64,000 nucleotides of DNA from contig PLCN01000025.1 in the NCBI GenBank assembly GCA_003134785.1, positions 186,001-250,000 of the forward strand. Direction: 5' to 3'. The notes under the pieces were generated by a model. That model did not search any database, was not told the DNA's origin, and saw nothing but the letters and a program-made list of their open reading frames with translations. Both the position numbers and the translations under genes were made by a program. The DNA is from Spartobacteria bacterium. GTDB lineage: Bacteria; Verrucomicrobiota; Verrucomicrobiia; Chthoniobacterales; UBA10450. Of this stretch, positions 8,500-17,634 are shown in pieces (positions within the stretch are counted from its first letter, which is position 1; every line of letters starts with the position of its first letter).

Positions 8500-8780
8500 G
8501 ATATACGTGACTCAGTTTGTCAATCCTGGACTCCCGATTCGATGAAATGACGTGAGCCGCGATCACCGCCAAGCGCGTCTTGGCCTTTGGCTGTTCAGGT
8601 AGCTCTGCTGTTTTTTGGATCTCGGATAACGGCGGTTCCGCCGCCAAAAATGACTGCGCTGCGACGTTATTCGAATCACGGTCATCGGATCGTTCGTTAG
8701 GCCGTTCTTGTAGATGCCGCCGCCTTTCATGACGAAATCCGGTTTCTCCAAAACGTTGGTCTCTTTGAGCGGGTTGTTTT
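8500..8780. repeat. Diverged direct repeat, copy 1 of about 280 bp
   Basis: From gatatacgtgactca to ctctttgagcgggtt this segment parallels 8823-9097 at an offset of about 317-323 bases. Shared blocks include ggatctcggataacggcg, ggatcgttcgttaggcc and tagatgccgccgcctttcat. Copy 2 contains the real 3' end of the downstream amidohydrolase gene, so copy 1 is a diverged duplicate of that gene end plus flanking DNA. The 8391-8500 part before it holds nothing I recognise. Confidence 0.7.
8684..8779 (-). pseudogene. Remnant of amidohydrolase C-terminus
   Basis: The minus strand encodes NPLKETNVLEKPDFVMKG and then GGIYKNGLTNDPMTVI, closely matching the last 30 residues of the intact neighbour (DPLKDVSVLEKLDFVMKG...). 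It has several substitutions and an upstream stop, so it is a decayed paralog tail, not a functional gene. The 8563-8751 ORF in the track is this remnant plus random sequence. Confidence 0.7.
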
Positions 8781-8822
8781 GGAGGCGACCGGAGCGGCGA
8801 AGAAAATTTCGTCAGAACGATG

Positions 8823-9097
8823 GATATACGTGACTCACGTATGTCCGCCCTTAACTTCCGGTCGGGTGAGCTAATCTGCGTCGCGACCATCATTGCCCGC
8901 GCGCCTTGCTCTTTTGGCTGTCAGGTATCCGTCGGGATCTCGGATAACGGCGCTTATCTCGCAAACATGACCGCGCTGCGGTGCTACTCGATCACGGTCA
9001 GTGGATCGTTCGTTAGGCCATTCTTATAGATGCCGCCGCCTTTCATGACGAAATCCAGTTTCTCCAAAACGCTAACGTCTTTGAGCGGGTCGCCTTT
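8823..9097. repeat. Diverged direct repeat, copy 2
   Basis: The partner of the 8500-8780 repeat. It spans the intergenic flank and the final codons of the amidohydrolase gene 8984-10330. The similarity is patchy in the intergenic part and strongest over the coding end, consistent with an old tandem duplication or loss of most of a second gene copy. Confidence 0.65.
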
Positions 9098-10330
9098 CAC
9101 TGCGACCAGGTCGGCGAAGTAGCCCGGCGCAAGCTGGCCTACTTTTGTTTTCCAACCGATCAGATCGGCGGCGCTGGTGGTGGCGGATTGGATCGCTTGC
9201 ATCGGAGTCATGCCCCATTCGACCAGCTTGGCGAATTGCTTCGCGTTCCAGCCGTGCGGATATACGCCCGCGTCGGTGCCGAAAGCGCATTTCACTCCGG
9301 CCTGAAATGCTTTCCGGAAATTCTCGCGCTGCAAGCGGCCGACCAGGCGTTCTTTGTCGATGATCTTTTGCGGGTAACCGAGACGCGTGTATTCCGTCAG
9401 GATGTAATCGTCGTTATAAATGTCGGCCACCAGCCAGGTGCCGTGTTCCTTCATTAAGCGAATGCCTTCGTCGTCGATCAGGCTGCCGTGCTCGATCGAG
9501 GCGACGCCGGCGCGCACCGCCATCTTGATCGCTTCGGTGCCGTGGGCGTGCGCCGCGACTTTGCGGCCCCAGAGCGCGGCCTCGTCGACCGCGGCTTTCA
9601 TTTCTTCCTGGGAATATTGCGGCGCGCCGACCGCTTCTTCTTCGGAAAGAACACCTGCGCTGGCCATGATTTTAATCCAGTCGGCGCCGTATTTGACGTT
9701 GCGACGAACGGCTTCACGGATCTGCTCGGGCCCGTTTGCGACCGCGGGCGCGACCGTTTTGAACTCGAGATATGGCGAAAACCCGGTGAGATCGACGTGG
9801 CCGCCGGTGGAGCCGAGAGGGACAGCGGCGCAAAGCATGCGCGGCCCGGGTATTTTTCCGGTGTCGATCGCGGTGCGCAGCGCAATATCGGTGAATTCCA
9901 CCGCGCCGACATTGCGGATGGTGGTGAAGCCGGCGAGTAAAGTGCGCCGTGCGTAAATGTGCGACGTGGTCGCGACGTCGATGGGCGACTTGCGAAAGAT
10001 GTCTTCGTAATAATTCTCCGGCTGCGCGGTGACGTGCGTGTGGCAATCGATCAACCCCGGCAGGACCGTCGCATTGCCGAGATCAATCACGCGCACATCG
10101 GGCGCGAGACCTTTCGATAGGTCGGCCGCGGCGCCGACCTGCTTCACCTTGTCGCCTTCGATAAGGATGGCTTGATTGTCGCGCACGACGCCCGCGACGG
10201 GATCGACCCAATGCGCTGCCTTAACGAGGATGAGCGGCAAAGGCGTTGGGCTTGGAGTGGGCGATTGCGCCGCGAGGAAAGGGGAGACGACGACGCAACA
10301 AAGGAAAGCGAAACAGACTCGGTATTTCAT
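8984..10330 (-). CDS. Secreted metal-dependent amidohydrolase
   Basis: 448 residues with a signal peptide (CFAFLCCVVVSPFLAAQS). The metal site of the imidazolonepropionase/prolidase-like amidohydrolases is intact: PGLIDCHTHV (H97, H99), the Lys in GADWIKIMAS, AHAHG, SIEHGS and FGTDAG. The urease-like beta-sandwich halves surround the barrel (VKAAHWVD at the start, GYFADLVAVKGDP at the end). Likely a periplasmic hydrolase of cyclic amides or peptides ending in proline or arginine; the substrate is open. A decayed duplicate of its 3' end lies downstream. Single gene, convergent with the oxidase gene. Confidence 0.88.
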   Translation of the reverse strand: MKYRVCFAFLCCVVVSPFLAAQSPTPSPTPLPLILVKAAHWVDPVAGVVRDNQAILIEGDKVKQVGAAADLSKGLAPDVRVIDLGNATVLPGLIDCHTHVTAQPENYYEDIFRKSPIDVATTSHIYARRTLLAGFTTIRNVGAVEFTDIALRTAIDTGKIPGPRMLCAAVPLGSTGGHVDLTGFSPYLEFKTVAPAVANGPEQIREAVRRNVKYGADWIKIMASAGVLSEEEAVGAPQYSQEEMKAAVDEAALWGRKVAAHAHGTEAIKMAVRAGVASIEHGSLIDDEGIRLMKEHGTWLVADIYNDDYILTEYTRLGYPQKIIDKERLVGRLQRENFRKAFQAGVKCAFGTDAGVYPHGWNAKQFAKLVEWGMTPMQAIQSATTSAADLIGWKTKVGQLAPGYFADLVAVKGDPLKDVSVLEKLDFVMKGGGIYKNGLTNDPLTVIE

Positions 10331-10434
10331 GATGAAGTGAGAGTGAGCGCAGACGATAGCAACCCCACGCGTCTTGGGCTAGCACAGTGTCGCTCCGGCT
10401 TGACGGCGGGAAGCGCGTTGCGGCACGCTCCGGC

Positions 10435-11253
10435 ATGTTGCTTCACCGCATCCGGCCGGTTCTGCTGCCGCTGGCGCCGCACGTCGAGCATCTCTGGATG
10501 GCGCGTGGCCATCTGCCGGCGCGCTGGCGTAATATGATTCTGCCGGACGGAGCGATGGAATTGATCATCAACCTCGGCGACCCGCAGAAACTTTGCGCGC
10601 TCGACGAGCCGGCGAAGCACACGATTTTCCGGCACAGCTGGATCTCGGGTGAAAGAACGGCGCCGATCGTGATTGATGAAGCCGGTTACGTGCATCTCGT
10701 CGGCGTCCGGCTGCGAGCGGGTGGCGGGTGGCCGTTTCTCGGAATCCCGCTTCGCGAATTTACCGGTCAAGTAGTGGAACTGGAAGCGATCCTCGGCCGC
10801 GAGATCAGCGATCTGCGCGATCGACTCGGCGCGGCGCCGGATGATGATTCGCGATTTGACCTGGTGGAATCATGGCTGGTGCAACGTGCACGCGACCGAG
10901 CGCAACCGACGCGATCGGTCAACTACGCCTTGCGCATGATTCATGGTGGCGTGGACGCCGTGCGCATCGGCCGGATCGCGGACGAGATCGGGATCAGTCA
11001 CAAACATTTGCTCCGCGAATTTGACCGGTGCGTTGGGTTAACGCCAAAGTTATTGGCGCGGCTCTGTGCCTTTCAACGCGTGATTCGATCGATCGGACAA
11101 AAGGCGGACGTCGACTGGTCGGATACCGCTGCAATGTGCGGTTACTATGATCAGGCGCATTTGATCCACGAGTTTCGCGCGTTCAGTGGATTGACACCGG
11201 CCAGCTATATGACGAAGCGCGGGCCGTTTCTGAACTACCTCGAGGTTGAGTAG
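10435..11253 (+). CDS. AraC family transcriptional regulator (DUF6597-type)
   Basis: The N-terminal about 140 residues match the DUF6597 sensor (HVEHLWMARG, ILPDGAMELIINLGDP, HLVGVRLRAGG). The C-terminal about 100 residues carry the double helix-turn-helix of AraC proteins (RIADEIGISHKHLLREF and CGYYDQAHLIHEFRAFSGLTPASY). ATG 10435 is preferred; the ORF's GTG at 10387 adds 16 residues without family support. It is divergent from the amidohydrolase gene and directly upstream of a small secreted protein gene, which may be a target. The ligand is unknown. Confidence 0.85.
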   Translation: MLLHRIRPVLLPLAPHVEHLWMARGHLPARWRNMILPDGAMELIINLGDPQKLCALDEPAKHTIFRHSWISGERTAPIVIDEAGYVHLVGVRLRAGGGWPFLGIPLREFTGQVVELEAILGREISDLRDRLGAAPDDDSRFDLVESWLVQRARDRAQPTRSVNYALRMIHGGVDAVRIGRIADEIGISHKHLLREFDRCVGLTPKLLARLCAFQRVIRSIGQKADVDWSDTAAMCGYYDQAHLIHEFRAFSGLTPASYMTKRGPFLNYLEVE

Positions 11254-11323
11254 TCCGTTCCCGACCAAACAAATGTCAATTTCTTACAATCATTTGTCGC
11301 GCGCGTGCTCGTAGGTTCGAGTT

Positions 11324-11863
11324 ATGAACCTGAGACAAATTCCCAAATTTCTTTTACTGGCCAGCGCCGGCAGCATCGCGCTGCTGCCCGCGAATGGGCA
11401 AACGCCGGCGGCGACAACGTCCGCGCCGCTTAGCCCGATCGCGTTTCTTACGACTCATGAATGGGACGCGAAGCTGCCCGATTCATCGGATGGAAAGAAA
11501 ATGAAAATCCATGCGCAGTTCACGTGGACGCAAAACCGGCAGGCCATTCGCATCAGCAACCAGTTTGTTACGGACGGGAAGGCGATGCCTTACATCGATG
11601 GTCTCTACGCGTGGGATCCACAGCAACATGCCATCGTGTTTTGGTATGTGGACGCAAAAGGAAGTCTCTCCAAAGGCACGGTGAAAGTAGAAGACGGGAA
11701 ACTCGTGCACGAATTTCAGGAGACGCAGCCGGATGGGAAGACAGCCAGCTTCGTGGCGCGGGTAACGCCGCATGGAGAGCAGGGCTGGGAGAATGAGATT
11801 TTTGCGCGCGGCGAGAAGGGTCTGACGCCGCTGGTCAAGGTACGCTACGAAGTGTCGGAGTAG
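11324..11863 (+). CDS. Secreted hypothetical protein, beta-barrel-like
   Basis: 179 residues with an N-terminal signal peptide (FLLLASAGSIALLPANG). The mature part alternates short strands (KIHAQFTWTQNRQAIRISNQF, QHAIVFWYVDAKG, GKLVHEFQETQPDGK), resembling the DUF1579/nitrobindin-like small barrels that bind hydrophobic ligands. That resemblance is from pattern only. It follows the AraC gene by 70 bases; the gap contains AT-rich sequence (aatttcttacaatcatttgt) that could hold its promoter. Confidence 0.65.
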   Translation: MNLRQIPKFLLLASAGSIALLPANGQTPAATTSAPLSPIAFLTTHEWDAKLPDSSDGKKMKIHAQFTWTQNRQAIRISNQFVTDGKAMPYIDGLYAWDPQQHAIVFWYVDAKGSLSKGTVKVEDGKLVHEFQETQPDGKTASFVARVTPHGEQGWENEIFARGEKGLTPLVKVRYEVSE

Positions 11864-11987
11864 TGCATTTGGCGAAGAACGCAAACCGATGCTGATTGCG
11901 CCGATGGCAACGGACGGACCCTTGGCGGGCGGAGTTTCGCGATTCCGAAGAGAACGTGCTCGCCTTGATGTGCGAGAAACCGAAATC

Positions 11988-12677
11988 CTAAAGTAAGCGA
12001 ACCGCCGTCACGGAGATGCGGCCACCGAAACAAATCTCCACGTCCGCTCCGGGCGTCTGGTGCCGCAGGCGGTAATCGCCGGCGTGATACAGACCGGTCT
12101 CTTCGTCATGCCGATAATTAAGCGGCAACGGCTTCGGATCGAGTGGACACCAAACTACTTCCGGGTCGGCAGCATCCGGCGGAAGTAACGGCAGGTTTAC
12201 ATTGTAGAACAGTCCCGGTTCGATCGGCTTCGCCAGCAGATCGGTGAGTACCGGCATGACCAAACGCGTCGCGCGCTCCCAATCGTACTCCACTCCCGCT
12301 TTCCGATAGTGCGACACCGCAATGCCGGGCCAGCCATGCAGTACTGCCTCGCGCACCGCCGCCACAGTGCCGGAGTAATGAACATCGGCGCCCAAATTTG
12401 CGCCATGATTAATTCCGCTCAGGATCCACTTTGCGTCTGGAACCAGCCGGAGCAATCCAAGACGAACGCAATCTGCCGGCGTGCCGTGGACCGCATAACG
12501 CTTGTCGCCGCGCGGCTCGATCCGCACGCCCTCGTGCCAGGTCACGGCGTGGCTGACGCCCGATTGCGGACCGGCTGGCGCCACCACGATGGGTTCGCCG
12601 AGCGTGCGAGCCGCGCTGACCAATGCCTCGAGACCCGCCGCGTCAATGCCGTCGTCGTTGGTGAGAAGAAGCTTCAT
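11988..12677 (-). CDS. surE: 5'/3'-nucleotidase SurE
   Basis: A 229-residue SurE. MKLLLTNDDGIDAAGLEAL holds the metal-binding Asp pair (D8, D9). VVAPAGPQSGVSHAVT carries the conserved Ser, and LSGINHGANLGADVHYSGTVAAVREA the metal Asn and the rest of the active site. It removes phosphate from nucleoside monophosphates and related substrates. Length is normal. It is on the same strand as the ABC permease gene upstream, separated by about 75 bases that include short tandem repeats. Confidence 0.93.
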   Translation of the reverse strand: MKLLLTNDDGIDAAGLEALVSAARTLGEPIVVAPAGPQSGVSHAVTWHEGVRIEPRGDKRYAVHGTPADCVRLGLLRLVPDAKWILSGINHGANLGADVHYSGTVAAVREAVLHGWPGIAVSHYRKAGVEYDWERATRLVMPVLTDLLAKPIEPGLFYNVNLPLLPPDAADPEVVWCPLDPKPLPLNYRHDEETGLYHAGDYRLRHQTPGADVEICFGGRISVTAVRLL

Positions 12678-12697
12678 CTAAGGGTCAAAGGAGAACG

Positions 12698-12733
12698 CCC
12701 AACGTTCAACGTCCAACGCTCAACGTCCAACGC
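12698..12733. repeat. Short tandem repeat (caacgtccaacgct-type units)
   Basis: Imperfect units of about 7-14 bases (caacgttcaacg, tccaacgctcaacg, tccaacg) in tandem between surE and the ABC permease gene. Not a CRISPR: there are no spacers and the units run head to tail. Confidence 0.6.
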
Positions 12734-12753
12734 CGAAGTAAGCGGAAACAACT

Positions 12754-15120
12754 CTACTCGTAGGAAAGCGCCTCGCGCACAGACAGGCGCAGAATGCGTC
12801 CGACCGACAACCAGACGGCGAGTATGACAAGGAACGCGCCACTGAAAAGCACGCTGAGTCCCGCGCGCGAGACATAGAGCGGCACGGCGCCGTGGAGAAG
12901 CTCGTGAGCGGCTTTATTGTTGAGCGCTTGCGCGAAATAGACCGAGCCTGCGATGGAGAGAAGCGCGCTCAAGATCGCCACCGCGCTGCCTTCGATGAGG
13001 AAAATGGCGAGGACCGCGCGCGGGGTCGCCCCCAAGGCGCGAATGACGCCGATTTCACGCGCACGTTCCAGAACGCTCAGACTCACGGACGCGATGAGGC
13101 TGATCGCGCCGATGAGTGCGGCGGCGAGTGCAATCATCTTCATCACGGCAGTCACGACGGCGAAATGTTCGTTGAGCACGGTCCGAAATTCGTCGCGCGT
13201 GCTAATGAGGCTAGGAGCGAGATGCGCGTCGAGTAACGCCTGGTCCAATGCATTCGCGACCGCTCGCTCGCGTAGCGCTGCGGTCTTTACACGAATGACC
13301 TGTGAGGCGTCGCCTAACGCCGTCACCGCCTCAAACGTGGGAAAGGCGCCATAAATGGTAGGGGTGCCGATCTCCTCGACCAAGCCGACTACACGCACGC
13401 TCGCGCGGCGTTCGCGAAACTTAAGCGTGATCTCGCTGCCGAGATGCAAACCGGGAGTCGCACTTTGCACCAGCCGGTTCACAACGATCGCGTCCGATTC
13501 GTCCGATCGCGGCCAGCGGCCTTCCTGCAACGGCAATTTGATCAAACGCGTCCCGGGCGGATAACCGCAGAACAGGAACCGTCCGCTTTCGGCGATTGCA
13601 CGCGGGGCGTTCTCGCTCGCGACAATGTTCACGGTCGCTCGCCGAAACGCCTCGGCGATCTCCACGTCCGGCACGGCGCGCGCGATAGACTCCAATTGCG
13701 CCGGGTCGACGGGGCGCTGCAATTGGACTTCGATATCATGTCCCTGGTTCGCGAGCGAAACATCGACCACGCGCATCAGGCTTTCGTAGGTGTTATACGC
13801 GGTGAGCAGGAGCGCGCCGCCGGCGGAAAGTGCGAGGAGAGTGGCGGTCAGCCGCCATGGCCGCCTGAAAGTGTTTCGCAACGCGAAGGTCAAACGCCGG
13901 TTGCCAGGCATCGTGACGAGTCTTGCCATCACGCGGATCGGTCCGCTGGGCGCAACGATTCCCGGATCCTGGATCGCCTGGCGGGCGCTCATTCTGGCGG
14001 CGCGCACGATTGGCAGCGCCATGGCCAGGAATGGGATCCCGAGCGCGAAGATCGCCTCCTTGAAAATCAGGTTTGCCGGCACAGACCAATCAGCGACGTC
14101 GATATTGAGCGAGTTCTCGTAATACTTCACCACCCAACGCCCGATGAGTGTGCCAATCGGCAGCGCGAGGGCAAACGACGCGAGCACCACCGGAGCGACG
14201 AGCGCGAGATATTGCGAGGCGATTTGGGAGAAGCGCGCGCCGATCGCTTTCATGATGCCGACCTGCCGGGCTTCGCGTTTCATCCAAAGCGAGATCAGGT
14301 AAGCGGCCAGCGCCGCGCTGCAAGTGAACGCGATCGCCGCCAGCACTTCGAGCACACGGAGCATCGTGGTCATCAAGGTCGCGTGCGGATGTGTGTTCGA
14401 CATCACATCGGCTCTTAAAGGTGAGACGTTGCGGTTTTTCAGCCAGGCGCTCAGGTCCTCGGAGAATTCAGCGACATCGCCAATGCTGTCGCGCTCCTGC
14501 ATCTTCACGAGCAGTTGGTCGGGCACCGCGCTTTGGCCGAGAACAGCTGCGGTACCCGGGGCAACGTAAGCGTAGATCGCGCGGTCTTGCGTGCTCGGCG
14601 CGACCGCGGTGTCGTGCACGAATCCGGCAATCGGCACGCGAGCGATATCTCCGGCCGGCGTTCGAACTTGCAGTTCGTCGCCCACGTTCTTCTCCAGCAA
14701 GGTTTGGCCCGATTGCTCGATGAAAATGCCGTTGCTTGCCGACAGCGCGCCATCGTGTTGATGCGACAGACTTAGCTGCTGATTCTTGAAATCAGGCACC
14801 ACCGCCACGCGCATCGCGATCCACTCGCCGGATTTCGCGGCTACACGTGTGAACGCGGTGCGTCGAGCGTCGACGGTTGCAACTCCTGGTCGCGAACGAA
14901 CCTGATCGAGAAGTGCTGCGTCAACTTTCTCGAACCAGAGGACGATATCAGGTGAATTCGCCCTGGAATAGCTGGCGACGATCTCGCGCGCAAGGATGGC
15001 GCGAGCGTTCAGCGCCGCCACCACTCCCGCGGTGCCGAGGGTCAGCACGAGCCCGAGCAGAAAAATTTGCAGACGATGCTGGCGGAAGTCCCCCAGGATT
15101 TTCCGCCATTGCGTTCTCAT
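12754..15120 (-). CDS. ABC transporter permease, double FtsX-domain
   Basis: 788 residues with an N-terminal membrane helix (FLLGLVLTLGTAGVVAAL), a large periplasmic MacB-type domain, a first FtsX block of about three helices (about 250-375), a short fourth helix region with a second periplasmic domain, and a second FtsX block (about 660-780). 'MKAIGARFSQI' and 'IRALGATPRAVLAIFL' are the typical FtsX coupling motifs. It overlaps the ATPase gene by 4 bases (ATGA), so the two are translationally coupled. Likely moves a lipid, lipoprotein or peptide across the inner membrane; a LolC-like or YbbP-like role cannot be separated. Confidence 0.88.
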   Translation of the reverse strand: MRTQWRKILGDFRQHRLQIFLLGLVLTLGTAGVVAALNARAILAREIVASYSRANSPDIVLWFEKVDAALLDQVRSRPGVATVDARRTAFTRVAAKSGEWIAMRVAVVPDFKNQQLSLSHQHDGALSASNGIFIEQSGQTLLEKNVGDELQVRTPAGDIARVPIAGFVHDTAVAPSTQDRAIYAYVAPGTAAVLGQSAVPDQLLVKMQERDSIGDVAEFSEDLSAWLKNRNVSPLRADVMSNTHPHATLMTTMLRVLEVLAAIAFTCSAALAAYLISLWMKREARQVGIMKAIGARFSQIASQYLALVAPVVLASFALALPIGTLIGRWVVKYYENSLNIDVADWSVPANLIFKEAIFALGIPFLAMALPIVRAARMSARQAIQDPGIVAPSGPIRVMARLVTMPGNRRLTFALRNTFRRPWRLTATLLALSAGGALLLTAYNTYESLMRVVDVSLANQGHDIEVQLQRPVDPAQLESIARAVPDVEIAEAFRRATVNIVASENAPRAIAESGRFLFCGYPPGTRLIKLPLQEGRWPRSDESDAIVVNRLVQSATPGLHLGSEITLKFRERRASVRVVGLVEEIGTPTIYGAFPTFEAVTALGDASQVIRVKTAALRERAVANALDQALLDAHLAPSLISTRDEFRTVLNEHFAVVTAVMKMIALAAALIGAISLIASVSLSVLERAREIGVIRALGATPRAVLAIFLIEGSAVAILSALLSIAGSVYFAQALNNKAAHELLHGAVPLYVSRAGLSVLFSGAFLVILAVWLSVGRILRLSVREALSYE

Positions 15121-15851
15121 GCGCGGGAGGCTGCCTTGCGTTCGTCCGCGACGATGGCGCCGTCCTTCAGCTGGATCACGCGATGCGCTCTGCGTGCGAG
15201 ATTCTCGTCGTGCGTCACGATCAGAAGCGTTTTGCCCTGATCGATCAATCTGTGAAAAAGTTCCACCACGGCGCCGGCGGTTTCCGAATCGAGATTTCCG
15301 GTCGGCTCGTCCGCGAGGACAATGGGCGGGTCGTTCGCGAGCGCGCGCGCGATCGCGGCCCGTTGTTGTTGACCGCCCGACAAGGCCGATGGGAGTTTCG
15401 CCGCCTGGTCCGCCAGGCCGACCATCTCCAGGAGATCATGAGCGCGGGCGCGCCGTCGCGGTGCTGCAATTTTCCCCACGAAATCCATCGCAAGCAGAAT
15501 GTTCTCCGAGACGGTGAGGGTCGGCAGCAGTTGGAAGAATTGAAAAACGACGCCCAGGTTCCGTCCGCGCCAAAGGGCGAGTTTATTTTCGCTCAGCCGG
15601 GAAAGCTCAGCGCCCGCCGCGTAAACTTCACCGGACGTTGGCCGATCTAATCCCGCGATCAGATTCAACAGAGTCGACTTCCCGCTACCCGATTTTCCCA
15701 GCACGGCGAGGAAATCACCGGCGGGAACGGACAGCGAGATGCCACGCAAGGCATGGAATGTTTGACCTCCGCGCGGCGTGAAAGACTTCGTCGCCGCGTC
15801 GAGTTGAATCAGAGGCGCGCCGTTAGCGGGGGTGAAGGAAGAGACACTCAA
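15117..15851 (-). CDS. ABC transporter ATP-binding protein (LolD/MacB-like)
   Basis: A 244-residue ATPase with Walker A GKSGSGKST, Q-loop VFQFFQLLP, signature LSGGQQQR, Walker B IVLADEPTGNLD and switch His in VTHDENLA. The spacing and 'PTGNLD' are typical of the LolD/MacB/FtsE group that partners FtsX-type permeases. It is co-directional and overlapping with the permease gene, so together they form one transporter. The secreted protein gene 40 bases upstream may belong to the same unit. Confidence 0.92.
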   Translation of the reverse strand: MSVSSFTPANGAPLIQLDAATKSFTPRGGQTFHALRGISLSVPAGDFLAVLGKSGSGKSTLLNLIAGLDRPTSGEVYAAGAELSRLSENKLALWRGRNLGVVFQFFQLLPTLTVSENILLAMDFVGKIAAPRRRARAHDLLEMVGLADQAAKLPSALSGGQQQRAAIARALANDPPIVLADEPTGNLDSETAGAVVELFHRLIDQGKTLLIVTHDENLARRAHRVIQLKDGAIVADERKAASRA

Positions 15852-15891
15852 AATTTCTCCGGCCGAATGCGTCCTGCTGGGTCACCAATCA

Positions 15892-16368
15892 TCAATGGCG
15901 CTGCAATTTGAAGAAATCTGCACTGAGCAATTTACCGGCAGGATCGAACTTGAAAACTCTGGTTTTCGATCGCTCCGGCGCGCGAAACTCCGTCGTCACG
16001 ACGCGGACATCAGCCTGGCGCTCAATGGAAGTAACGACAATCTCGTCGGGCGCTTTGATCTTCACCATCGCCTGCAGAAAGAAATCGACGGCATTTTCGC
16101 CGTCGGGCAAATCCTCAATCGAATATTTGTCGGAGAGGCGGGGCTTTAAGGATGTGCCGTCGTGAACACGCATGGCTTCCGCGAACGCCTGCATCCATTC
16201 CGTGATTTGCGCGTCCGCTGTAACGGTTGGCGCAAACGAAACGCTGGCCGCCTTTGCGTCGGGCGGTCCCGGCGTGGCGACGGGCTGCGTGCCATGGAAA
16301 AAGCTCTTCCAGTCAGCGAGAGCGGCGACGGAGGTGAGAAGGACAAGGCCGAGCGCGAGTTTTTTCAT
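15892..16368 (-). CDS. Secreted protein with NTF2/SnoaL-like domain (hypothetical)
   Basis: 158 residues with a signal peptide (MKKLALGLVLLTSVAALA). The mature region after about 55 (ITEWMQAFAEAMRVHDGTSLKPRLSDKYSIEDLP... VVTTEFRAPERSKTRVFKFDPAGKLLSADFFKL) has the helix-then-strands pattern of NTF2-like folds, with a closing 'kFdpaGkl...dff' motif. No catalytic residues can be named. It lies just upstream of the ABC ATPase gene in the same direction and may be its periplasmic accessory; that is inference from position only. Confidence 0.65.
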   Translation of the reverse strand: MKKLALGLVLLTSVAALADWKSFFHGTQPVATPGPPDAKAASVSFAPTVTADAQITEWMQAFAEAMRVHDGTSLKPRLSDKYSIEDLPDGENAVDFFLQAMVKIKAPDEIVVTSIERQADVRVVTTEFRAPERSKTRVFKFDPAGKLLSADFFKLQRH

Positions 16369-16566
16369 AAAGCGAAGGGCAGGCGGACGTGGGTCCGCTA
16401 CTGATGACCGCGCCTAACGACCAATGGTTACAGAAAGTTTTCTTACGGCGATGCTGGAGGAGGAAAAGAGCTGGGATTGAAAGTCGTTTCGACAAGTCCC
16501 TGATGGCAGGATGTGTCGTATCTTCGTCATACCGCCATTACCGATTTTCCATGTATGGTGCTTTCC

Positions 16567-17583
16567 ATGGCACCGCTTCGCATCGGATTTCTTGGATACG
16601 AACAGGCAAATGCACTTGATCTCGTTGGGCCGGCGGAAGCGTTTGCCTCGGCCTTTCGGGACAATGGAAAAGGTAAAATCGAACGCTGCTACGAGGTCTC
16701 CATCATCGGCCTAACGAAGCGATCCTTCGCCGCAGAATCGGGCATCGTCTTCCAGCCCACGTCGACAATCGAAGCCGCTCCGAAGCTCGATACATTGATT
16801 ATCCCCGGCGGCTGCGGTCTTCGTTTGCCGGAGGTTAATCGCAAGGTCGCCGACTGGACTTTGAGCAAGGCGAAGGCCACCCGACGGATCGCTTCTGTTT
16901 GCACCGGGATTTATGGATTGGCGGCGACAGGCTTGTTGGATGGCCGCAGCGTCACGACGCATTGGCGATTTGCGAGCGATGTCGCGAAACGGTTTCCGAA
17001 ACTGAGAATGCAGCCAAACGCCTTGTTTGTGAAAGATGGGCCGTTCTACAGCTCGGCCGGTATCACGGCTGGGATCGATCTCGCACTCGCGATGATCGAG
17101 GAAGATTTTGGAGCGAAGGCGGCGCTCGCGGTTGCGCGCGAGATGGTTGTCTATCTGAAACGCTCCGGCGGGCAGGAACAATATTCCGAGCCGTTGCAGT
17201 TCCAGACCAAATCAAACGATCGATTTGCGGAGCTCGCTTCGTGGATGACGAGCAATCCGGCGAAACAAATGTCGGTGGAATCTCTCGCTCGCCGCGCGTC
17301 ACTTTCGCCGCGACAGTTCTTTCGTCGCTTCAAAGAGCATTTCGGATCGTCGCCAGCAACCTTTGTGGAAACGCTGCGGCTGAACGAAGCCCGGCGCCGC
17401 CTTTCGTCCGGCGAATCTTCAATCGAGGGCGTGGCCGAATCAGTCGGCTTCAATGGCGCCGATTCATTTCGCCGCGCCTTCGAGCGCCGGTTCCGAGTCA
17501 CGCCGAGCAAGTATCGATGCAGCTTCGGACTTCCTTCCGGGCGCGCGCCTAACGAACGTCGCCGTCCAAAATCATCCCGATAA
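16567..17583 (+). CDS. GlxA-type transcriptional regulator (DJ-1/PfpI + AraC)
   Basis: 338 residues from ATG 16567 (MAPLRIGFLGYEQAN); the ORF's upstream extension is unlikely. The N-terminal DJ-1/PfpI-like domain (IGFLGYEQANALDLVGPAEAF, LIIPGG, SVCTGIYGLAATGLLDGRSVTTHW with the nucleophile-position Cys at about 112) is followed by an AraC domain (SVESLARRASLSPRQFFRRFKEHFG, and IEGVAESVGFNGADSFRRAFERRF). This is the standard GlxA/FtrA architecture. The DJ-1 domain is a sensor in these proteins and usually not catalytic. A secreted DJ-1 paralog follows 51 bases downstream and is the obvious candidate target. Confidence 0.9.
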   Translation: MAPLRIGFLGYEQANALDLVGPAEAFASAFRDNGKGKIERCYEVSIIGLTKRSFAAESGIVFQPTSTIEAAPKLDTLIIPGGCGLRLPEVNRKVADWTLSKAKATRRIASVCTGIYGLAATGLLDGRSVTTHWRFASDVAKRFPKLRMQPNALFVKDGPFYSSAGITAGIDLALAMIEEDFGAKAALAVAREMVVYLKRSGGQEQYSEPLQFQTKSNDRFAELASWMTSNPAKQMSVESLARRASLSPRQFFRRFKEHFGSSPATFVETLRLNEARRRLSSGESSIEGVAESVGFNGADSFRRAFERRFRVTPSKYRCSFGLPSGRAPNERRRPKSSR

Positions 17584-17634
17584 AAAACCTGATCGCACCC
17601 TTCAGCAAACGACCCATTAACCAAAAACCAAACT

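Noticed and set aside
12698-12733. Possible CRISPR-like array
   Set aside because: Units are head-to-tail with no spacers of constant length and there are no cas genes in the window.
13444-14418. Plus-strand ORF (324 codons) opposite the ABC permease
   Set aside because: Arg/His/Asp-rich shadow frame without hydrophobic segments or motifs.
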